Under the pieces are notes generated by a model. It worked only from the letters and a program-made list of their open reading frames with translations. It ran no database searches and was not told the DNA's origin. Source: an uncultured Oscillospiraceae bacterium (GTDB lineage: Bacteria > Bacillota > Clostridia > Oscillospirales > Oscillospiraceae). Taken from it: a stretch of DNA of 10,779 nt. Made by a program: the position numbers and the translations under genes. Shown here piece by piece: positions 5,782-10,779 of this stretch; within the stretch, counting starts at the first letter, position 1; each line of letters begins with the position of its first letter. The stretch spans positions 1 to 10,779 of the forward strand of contig CAKUND010000066.1 in the NCBI GenBank assembly GCA_934668295.1, given 5' to 3'.

Positions 5782-7569
5782 TTATTCCAGTGCTTCGTAC
5801 AGCGGGCGCAGCTCCTCAAGCTTGGCGAGGCTGCAGGTGGCGTTCCAGGCCATGAAGCCGCCGGTAAGGCCCTCCTCCTTCAAGGCGCGGATCTCGTCGC
5901 CGATCTCCTGCACACTGTATTCGTTATAGGGCGGCTGGATGGCGTTATAGGCCTGAATCCAGGTGCGGTCAAGCGCGGGCGTGGGCGTTTCAGCCTGCCG
6001 CTTGGCAGCGGACTCGGCCCAGTCGAGCAGCGTCTCATACGGATGCTCCCACGGGCGGTAGGTCCCGTTGCGGGCAAAATGGTCGGGGTACGGCATGCCG
6101 GAGATCACGTCGACGACGTTGCTGATGGCTGGCCAGTACTGGCCGTAGGCCGTGACATAGTTGCCGCTCGTCTCGCCGAAAACGTCCGCGCCGACATACA
6201 CGCCGTATTCGTGCAGGATATCCGTAGCGTACATCAAAAAGCGCTGGATGGCCTGCGCCTTTGTCTCACCGTATTCATTGCGGAAGTCGATATCACCCGA
6301 GGCCTCATATTTGTCGGTGTTGTCCGGGAAGCGGACGTAGTCGAACTGGATCTCGTCGAAGCCCATGGTCTCGACCGCGTCGATGGCCAGCGCGACCTTA
6401 TACTCCCACACGTAGCGGCAGAAGGCGCTCGGCCAGTAGCTGGCTGCGACGTACAGCGGATCGCCGGAGCCGTCTGCGATGGCGTATTCGGGGTGATCCT
6501 GGCAGAAGAAGGAGTCATTGAAGGTCGTCAGACGGCCGATGGCGTAGAAGCCCGCGTCCTTGATCTTCCGGATGACCTCCTGATATTCTGCGACGGTATT
6601 GTTCGCGTACTGATACGCTGTGGGGGAATATTCCTCATACACCGGCGAATCGTAGCCGATGGACGTACCGTCCATGATGTTGACGACGAAGGCATTGATC
6701 TTCGTGGACTTTGCGTATTCGATATACTTGTCGATGTCCTTCAGGATCGCCGGGTCGCACGTCAGATAGATGGCGTAGCAGGGGTTCGGCATTTTGTTGT
6801 CTGCAAAATTGGCCTTGGTGCGAGGGAAATAGTCGAGGCTTTCCGCGTCGCCGCCGCCCCATTTGTCGCCGCGTCCGGCGTGGATGGCATAGACGCCGAA
6901 GCGGTCATAGACGTCGTTGGCCTCCTCCAGCGTCGTTGAGACGTACTGACCGCTGATGTAGCCCGTCTGGCCCTGATAGGACACCTGATACAGATCGACG
7001 ATGCCGTCGGTCGTGCCCTCGTAGCTCAGGACCTGCAGCTCTGCTCCCTTTTCGACCAGCGTCCCCAGCTCGAGCGAATCCTTGCCCGGGCGCAGATTCT
7101 GCGGCGTGCGGACATAGACGACCTTCTCGGCGATCACGGCGTTCGGGTCCTGCGTCAGATTGTCCTCCGAGACATAGCCGCAGTCAAGCGTGGAAAAATA
7201 GGTCAGGTAATACCGCACGCCGTCGCGCTCGACGGACTTGTCGGTCGAATACGTGATCTGCATGCCGCGGGCGACCGTCCCGGCCTCGGACAGCTCCTCG
7301 GTGTAATACGGCACCTGCGTCGTGATGGCGCAGATAAAGCCCGACTCGTAGCGCGGCGTCTCGTCCTGCGCCGTCTCCGGCTCGGCGGGCGTCCTGGGCG
7401 AGGCTCCGGCAATCACGCAGACGAACAGGATCAGCGCGATCAGGATCAGGACCGTGATCATCACGCCCCATGTATGCTCGCGCAAAAACCGCTTCGCCTG
7501 CGCAAGCCGCTTCGCGCGCAGCTTCCGCTTCGCCGCGGCGGGCATTCGCTTTGTTCTGCGTAGTTTCAT
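5782..7569 (-). CDS. Membrane-anchored putative glycoside hydrolase (DUF4015-type) with SH3-like repeats
   Basis: The first 33 residues are strongly basic, then one hydrophobic segment (about 34-54) anchors the protein with the rest outside the cell. Two SH3-like stretches follow, about 79-138 (ending CGYVSEDNL) and 148-210 (ending TGYISGQYV); such repeats often bind cell-wall peptides. From about 263 to the end is a TIM-barrel-like domain resembling the putative glycosyl hydrolase family DUF4015: NAFVVNIMDGT (292-302), FYAIGRLTTFND (341-352) and FDEIQFDYVRFPDN (404-417), the last with acidic residues Asp405, Glu406 and Asp410 as active-site candidates. The substrate is unknown; a cell-wall or polysaccharide role is inferred. 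The start is ATG at 7569, preceded by GGGAG at five bases; a TTG four codons earlier overlaps that site. The product is 595 aa with its own promoter. Confidence 0.85.
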   Translation of the reverse strand: MKLRRTKRMPAAAKRKLRAKRLAQAKRFLREHTWGVMITVLILIALILFVCVIAGASPRTPAEPETAQDETPRYESGFICAITTQVPYYTEELSEAGTVARGMQITYSTDKSVERDGVRYYLTYFSTLDCGYVSEDNLTQDPNAVIAEKVVYVRTPQNLRPGKDSLELGTLVEKGAELQVLSYEGTTDGIVDLYQVSYQGQTGYISGQYVSTTLEEANDVYDRFGVYAIHAGRGDKWGGGDAESLDYFPRTKANFADNKMPNPCYAIYLTCDPAILKDIDKYIEYAKSTKINAFVVNIMDGTSIGYDSPVYEEYSPTAYQYANNTVAEYQEVIRKIKDAGFYAIGRLTTFNDSFFCQDHPEYAIADGSGDPLYVAASYWPSAFCRYVWEYKVALAIDAVETMGFDEIQFDYVRFPDNTDKYEASGDIDFRNEYGETKAQAIQRFLMYATDILHEYGVYVGADVFGETSGNYVTAYGQYWPAISNVVDVISGMPYPDHFARNGTYRPWEHPYETLLDWAESAAKRQAETPTPALDRTWIQAYNAIQPPYNEYSVQEIGDEIRALKEEGLTGGFMAWNATCSLAKLEELRPLYEALE

Positions 7570-7582
7570 ATGCACTCCCAAT

Positions 7583-7602
7583 CACCCGCAAAAAAGCGGG
7601 CG
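7583..7602 (-). other. Leader hairpin before the DUF4015-like gene
   Basis: On the minus strand, CGCCCGC pairs with GCGGGTG (one G-U) around a loop of six U residues. It ends five bases before the GGGAG ribosome site and starts about 14 nt after the predicted transcription start. It might influence translation or mRNA stability. There is no U-run after it, so it is not a terminator. Confidence 0.5.
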
Positions 7603-7622
7603 CTGTCAATCAAGATAAAATG

Positions 7623-7651
7623 ATTATACTACATTTTACTCTGGATTTCTA
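7623..7651 (-). promoter_or_regulatory. Sigma-A promoter of the DUF4015-like gene
   Basis: On the minus strand, TAGAAA (7646-7651), a 17-bp spacer and a perfect TATAAT (7623-7628) form a good promoter. Transcription would start near 7616. Confidence 0.7.
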
Positions 7652-7755
7652 CCTTTTTTGGAAGATCATCCCTGATTTGACCGGAATTTTCCCTCATTTT
7701 TCGCGTTTTTCCTCCACTTTGCGAGAAATCTCTTTCTTCTTCGGCGCAGGTGTGA

Positions 7756-7766
7756 TACGATACAAT
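7756..7766 (+). promoter_or_regulatory. Possible -10 region for DUF554
   Basis: TACGAT (7756-7761), preceded by a TG one base upstream, and the overlapping TACAAT (7761-7766) are candidate -10 boxes. No convincing -35 is seen in the pyrimidine-rich stretch upstream, so an extended -10 promoter is the likeliest form. Confidence 0.4.
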
Positions 7767-7793
7767 ATATTTTTCGGAAAAGAGGCCGTATCC

Positions 7794-8489
7794 ATGCTTG
7801 GGGTTCTTGTCAACGCGCTTGCCATTCTCGCCGGCGGCTTCGGCGGGCTGCTGGCAAAGAAGGGAATACCGGAACGGATCACGAACGCGATCATGACTGC
7901 CATCGCGCTGTGCGTGATCTGCATCGGCGTCAGCGGGATGCTGAAGGGGCAGAACACGCTCGTTCTGATCGTCTCGATGGTGCTCGGTACCGCTGTGGGG
8001 ACGCTTCTGGATCTTGACGGCCGCATTGAACGCCTTGGCCAGCGCCTTGAGCGCCGGTTTCGGCGGGGCGGGAAAAGCACCCCTATTGCAGAGGGCTTTG
8101 TGACGGCGTCGCTGCTGTTCTGCGTGGGGGCCATGGCGATCCTCGGCAGCTTCAACGCCGGGCTGAAGCAGGACTACGAGCTGCTGTTTACAAAATCCCT
8201 GCTCGACGGCATTTCGTCTTGTATGCTGTCCGTCTCGCTGGGGCTGGGCGTGCTGTTTTCCTCCGTGCCCGTGTTCGTGTATCAGGGGTTGCTTGCCCTT
8301 CTGGCGCACGTGATCGCGCCGCTGCTGTCCGATGCGGCCATCGCGGAGATCACGTGCTGCGGCTCTGTGATGATCCTTGCCATCGGGCTCAATATGCTGC
8401 ACCTCACGAAGATCAAGACCGCCGATCTGCTGCCCGCCGTGCTGTTTGCACCGGTGCTGACCTGGGCGTTCTCGTTCCTGCCGCTGTGA
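7794..8489 (+). CDS. DUF554 family membrane protein
   Basis: A 231-aa integral membrane protein of the DUF554 family (YqgA/YdfK type), whose transport or other function is not established. Some six to seven hydrophobic segments are visible. Family features are the N-terminal LVNALAILAGGFGGLLAKK (5-23), the glycine-rich VLGTAVGTLLDLDGRIERLG near 62-81 and the EGFVTASLLFCVGAMAILGS segment at 100-119. The last is followed by a KSLLDGISS motif and YQG. The frame is open far upstream (from 7470), but that part is antisense to the neighbouring gene and crosses its promoter. ATG at 7794 begins the conserved domain and has AGAGG eight bases before it. The gene is divergent from the DUF4015-like gene and ended by a strong terminator, so it is probably monocistronic. 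Confidence 0.93.
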   Translation: MLGVLVNALAILAGGFGGLLAKKGIPERITNAIMTAIALCVICIGVSGMLKGQNTLVLIVSMVLGTAVGTLLDLDGRIERLGQRLERRFRRGGKSTPIAEGFVTASLLFCVGAMAILGSFNAGLKQDYELLFTKSLLDGISSCMLSVSLGLGVLFSSVPVFVYQGLLALLAHVIAPLLSDAAIAEITCCGSVMILAIGLNMLHLTKIKTADLLPAVLFAPVLTWAFSFLPL

Positions 8490-8501
8490 GTGTTTTGCCG
8501 T

Positions 8502-8530
8502 GCGTCCGGCGTTTGCCGGGCGCTTTTTTT
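8502..8530 (+). terminator. Rho-independent terminator of DUF554
   Basis: A 9-bp stem GCGTCCGGC/GCCGGGCGC (one G-U) with loop GTTT is followed by seven T residues (8524-8530). It lies 12 bases after the stop codon. Confidence 0.94.
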
Positions 8531-8534
8531 ACAA

Positions 8535-8564
8535 TTGCTCTGGAAAACGTGCCCGTTTTATAGT
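8535..8564 (+). promoter_or_regulatory. Sigma-A promoter of the small membrane protein-recD2 unit
   Basis: TTGCTC (8535-8540), an 18-bp spacer and TATAGT (8559-8564) form a promoter immediately after the DUF554 terminator. The start would be near 8571. TAAAAT at 8564-8569 is an alternative -10. Confidence 0.65.
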
Positions 8565-8579
8565 AAAATAAACACAGAT

Positions 8580-8607
8580 CCGCGTCCTGCCGCATAGAAT
8601 AGCGCGG
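8580..8607 (+). other. Leader hairpin overlapping a Shine-Dalgarno site
   Basis: CCGCG (8580-8584) can pair with CGCGG (8603-8607). The last two bases of the stem are the first two of the GGAGGG ribosome site (8606-8611) of the gene at 8619. The loop is 18 bases. It could modestly reduce ribosome access, but the pairing is only 5 bp. Confidence 0.4.
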
Positions 8608-8618
8608 AGGGATGCGGG

Positions 8619-8927
8619 ATGATCTGGATGATCGTATGTGCGGTGCTGGCGTCTGCCGGGCTGCTTTTCATTGTATGGGCGCTTCTGGGCTGGTGCGTCC
8701 TGCCGCCGAGGCGTGAGGCCGTCACGATCTACCGCCTGTCCGCGTCTGAGCCGCAGCTCGAGCGGCAGGTGCGGGCGTTCGTCTGGTCACGCGAAAGCGG
8801 CCTTTCGGGCGGGCGGCTGATCTTGGCGGGCGGCGAAGAAGCGCCGGAGACCGCGGCGCTGGCAGAGCGTCTGGCTGCGCAGTATGCCTGCGTGGAATAC
8901 CGCCCCTGCGCGGCATGTCGGGAGTAA
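8619..8927 (+). CDS. Small single-pass membrane protein of unknown function
   Basis: I do not recognise this 102-aa protein. Residues 2-28 form one hydrophobic segment, followed by PPRR (29-32), which by the positive-inside rule would place the rest in the cytoplasm. The remainder (33-102) is a small soluble domain with alternating strand-like (VTIYRL, GRLILAGG) and helical (APETAALAERLAAQY) stretches, and a CAAC pair at 97-100 just before the C terminus. The start is ATG at 8619 with GGAGGG seven bases upstream. The stop codon is five bases before recD2, whose Shine-Dalgarno overlaps the end of this gene, so the two are probably transcribed and translated together. A link to RecD2 function is only suggested by this arrangement. 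Confidence 0.8.
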   Translation: MIWMIVCAVLASAGLLFIVWALLGWCVLPPRREAVTIYRLSASEPQLERQVRAFVWSRESGLSGGRLILAGGEEAPETAALAERLAAQYACVEYRPCAACRE

Positions 8928-8932
8928 AAAGC

Positions 8933-10779
8933 ATGGAACAGGAATCGCAAATGATACAGGGGACCGTTCTTGCGGTCATTTATCAGAACCCGGAAAACGG
9001 CTACTGCGTACTGAAGATCCGCACGGAGCAGGGAGAGTCTGTCACTGTCGTTGGCACCATTCCCATGTGCGTCGTGGGCGAGCGGCTGGCCATCGTCGGA
9101 AAATGGACGCGCCACCAGTCGTTCGGCCAACAGTTCGAGGCGGAATTTTTAGAGCGCCTCATGCCGGAGACGGCGAGCGAGATCCTTGCGTTTTTATCCT
9201 CCCGCGCCGTCAAGGGCATTGGGCCAAGGATGGCGGAAAAGATCGTCTCCCGCTTTGGAGAACAGAGTCTGACCGTGCTGGAGCAGGATCCCATGCAGCT
9301 GACGCAGATCCCCGGCATCAGCGAAAAAAAGGCGCAGGAGATGTCCGAGAGCTTTCAGAAGCAATCCGGCATCCGCCGCCTCATTGAATTTCTGACCATC
9401 TACCACCTGCCCGCCCAGCTTGCCGTGCGGCTCTACCGCGCCTACGGCGAGCTTGCGCAGGAGGCGCTGCGCGACGATCCGTATCTGCTGACAGACGAGT
9501 ATTACCGTGCAGATTTCTCGCAGGTCGATGCCTTTGCCATCGCCCTCGGCGTCAGTGCCGACGATGAGCGGCGCGTGGAGGCCGGCATTTTATTTGAATT
9601 ATCCTATAACCTCGGCGCGGGCCATACGTTTATCCCGCAGGACAAGCTCCGCGCGGCGACATGCGCGCTGCTCGAGCTGGACGGCGAGACGATCGACGCC
9701 GGCATGCTCCGCCTGCAGGAGCAGGGGAGAATGGAGCTGAGCCAGGTCGCGGGCCTTACGGCCTGCTACCTGCCGGAGCTTTACGAGGCGGAAGTCTATG
9801 TCTGCCGGAGAATTTTGTCCATGGCGGACGGCGAATACCCCGAGCCCGGCCGAATTGACGATCTGGTCGCGGAGATCGAGGAGCGGCAGGGGATCGATTA
9901 CGCGCCGGAGCAGCGCGGCGCCATCCGCGCGGCGGCCTCCCGGCAGCTTCTGATCGTGACGGGCGGCCCCGGCACGGGCAAGACGACGGTCATGTCCGGC
10001 ATTCTGCGGCTGTTTGACGCGCTGAAGCTCAAGACGCAGCTGGCTGCCCCGACGGGCCGGGCCGCGAAGCGGCTTTCTGAGGTGACGGGCCGCGAGGCCT
10101 CGACCATCCACCGGCTTTTAGAGGCGCAGTTCGACGAGGCGACCGGCCGCATGGCCTTTTTCCACGACGAGGACGCGCCGCTTGCCTGCGACGCGATGAT
10201 CGTGGATGAGACGTCGATGGTAGACCTGCAGCTCATGGCGTCGCTTCTGAAGGCGCTGAAGCCCGGCTGCCGCCTGCTTCTGGTCGGCGACCCGGATCAG
10301 CTGCCGCCAGTCGGCGCGGGGAATGTGTTTTCCGATCTCATCCGCAGCGGCGTGGTGCAGACCGTCCGCCTGACCGAGATTTTCCGGCAGGCGCAGAGAA
10401 GCCTCATCGTCATGAACGCCCACGCCGTCAATCAGGGCGAGCTGCCCGTGCTCACGGCGACCGACCGGGACTTTTTCTTCCTGCGCCGCCGCGATCCGGC
10501 AGCTGCCGTGAAGACCATACAGGAGCTGTGCCAGACGCGGCTGCCGAAAAACATGGGCATTCAGCCGTCCGACATTCAGGTGCTCAGTCCCAGCCGCAAG
10601 CACGAGACGGGCACGAAAGCGCTGAATCTTGCGCTGCAGGCCGTGCTGAATCCGCCCGCGGAGGGCAAAAAAGAAAAAAAACACGGAGATTTTTCCTTCC
10701 GGACCGGCGATCGGGTAATGCAAATCCGGAATAACTATGATATAATGTGGAAACGGGCCGACGGACTCGGCGCGGGAAC
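8933..10779 (+). CDS. recD2: RecD2-type ATP-dependent DNA helicase (SF1B), 3' end outside window
   Basis: A 5'-to-3' superfamily 1B helicase of the RecD2/YrrC type, linked in other Bacillota to DNA repair and replication-fork stability without RecBC. The first 615 residues are present; full-length relatives have roughly 720-800, so the C-terminal part is missing at the edge. An N-terminal domain (1-80) is followed by helix-hairpin-helix segments at about 88-110 (VKGIGPRMAEKI) and 124-137 (IPGISEKKA). Walker A is GGPGTGKTT (344-352, Lys350), motif Ia AAPTGRAAKRL follows, Walker B is VDETSMVD (Asp425, Glu426), motif III GDPDQLPPVG (452-461), then TEIFRQ and GDRVMQIRNNYD. The frame is uninterrupted. 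The start is ATG at 8933 with GGGAG at 8920-8924, overlapping the preceding gene. AT-rich codons near 10670-10690 encode a Lys-rich linker. Confidence 0.95.
   Translation, partial: MEQESQMIQGTVLAVIYQNPENGYCVLKIRTEQGESVTVVGTIPMCVVGERLAIVGKWTRHQSFGQQFEAEFLERLMPETASEILAFLSSRAVKGIGPRMAEKIVSRFGEQSLTVLEQDPMQLTQIPGISEKKAQEMSESFQKQSGIRRLIEFLTIYHLPAQLAVRLYRAYGELAQEALRDDPYLLTDEYYRADFSQVDAFAIALGVSADDERRVEAGILFELSYNLGAGHTFIPQDKLRAATCALLELDGETIDAGMLRLQEQGRMELSQVAGLTACYLPELYEAEVYVCRRILSMADGEYPEPGRIDDLVAEIEERQGIDYAPEQRGAIRAAASRQLLIVTGGPGTGKTTVMSGILRLFDALKLKTQLAAPTGRAAKRLSEVTGREASTIHRLLEAQFDEATGRMAFFHDEDAPLACDAMIVDETSMVDLQLMASLLKALKPGCRLLLVGDPDQLPPVGAGNVFSDLIRSGVVQTVRLTEIFRQAQRSLIVMNAHAVNQGELPVLTATDRDFFFLRRRDPAAAVKTIQELCQTRLPKNMGIQPSDIQVLSPSRKHETGTKALNLALQAVLNPPAEGKKEKKHGDFSFRTGDRVMQIRNNYDIMWKRADGLGAG

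Noticed and set aside
4171..6939. Long plus-strand open frames opposite the second MATE gene and the DUF4015-like gene
   Set aside because: They are compositional shadows of the minus-strand genes, without ribosome sites or domains.
7470..7793. N-terminal extension of the DUF554 frame
   Set aside because: It is antisense to the start of the neighbouring gene, crosses that gene's promoter, and adds residues unlike DUF554. ATG at 7794 has a ribosome site and begins the conserved domain.
10670..10695. A-rich patch in recD2 suggesting a programmed or sequencing frameshift
   Set aside because: The RecD2 frame stays open through it and motif-V-like residues GDRVMQIRNNYD follow in the same frame, so no frameshift is needed.
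1..10779. A defence, phage or mobile-element system
   Set aside because: No integrase, transposase, nuclease-effector pair, CRISPR repeat or terminal repeat was seen. The genes are ordinary chromosomal families with individual promoters.

Overview
The window looks like a chromosomal segment from a GC-rich, low-complexity-free Clostridia genome, probably an Oscillospiraceae-like gut anaerobe. This is inferred from the set of genes (ECF-type ThiT, two MATE exporters, a clostridial-style citrate synthase, a DUF4015-type glycosidase-like protein, DUF554, RecD2), strong AGGAGG-type Shine-Dalgarno sites and Bacillota sigma-A promoters. No species can be named from the sequence alone. I see no phage, transposon, CRISPR, rRNA or tRNA signal.

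Layout. Positions 1-300 are non-coding. On the minus strand they hold a promoter, a leader of about 110 nt with three possible stem-loops, and a Shine-Dalgarno site for a gene that starts just beyond the left edge. An AT-rich block upstream of that promoter carries a perfect 13-bp inverted repeat and repeated ATATCA motifs. Next comes thiT (minus), with a complete control unit: sigma-A promoter, TPP riboswitch, intrinsic terminator just ahead of the ribosome binding site, and an end terminator. Divergent from it is a MATE transporter (1225-2583, plus), then a citrate synthase with its own promoter (2743-4098, plus). Citrate synthase converges on a second MATE transporter (4141-5499, minus) across a shared 15-bp-stem bidirectional terminator.

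An intergenic stretch of about 280 bp follows, with a promoter, a 5'-terminal hairpin plus U-run, and an 18-bp palindrome. Then a membrane-anchored extracellular protein with two SH3-like segments and a DUF4015-type TIM-barrel domain (5782-7569, minus). Divergent from it are DUF554 (7794-8489, plus), a strong terminator, and an apparent two-gene operon: a small single-pass membrane protein (8619-8927) and recD2 (8933 to the right edge, incomplete).

How the genes relate. Most are independent housekeeping or envelope units, each with its own promoter; only the small membrane protein and recD2 look co-transcribed. thiT imports thiamine under TPP feedback. Citrate synthase supplies citrate, probably for 2-oxoglutarate/glutamate synthesis. 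The two MATE proteins are paralogous exporters. The least explained material is regulatory: the structured leader and operator-like repeats at the left edge, and a recurring pattern of short GC-rich hairpins close to the start of several transcripts. I did not find convincing evidence for an undescribed multi-gene system.
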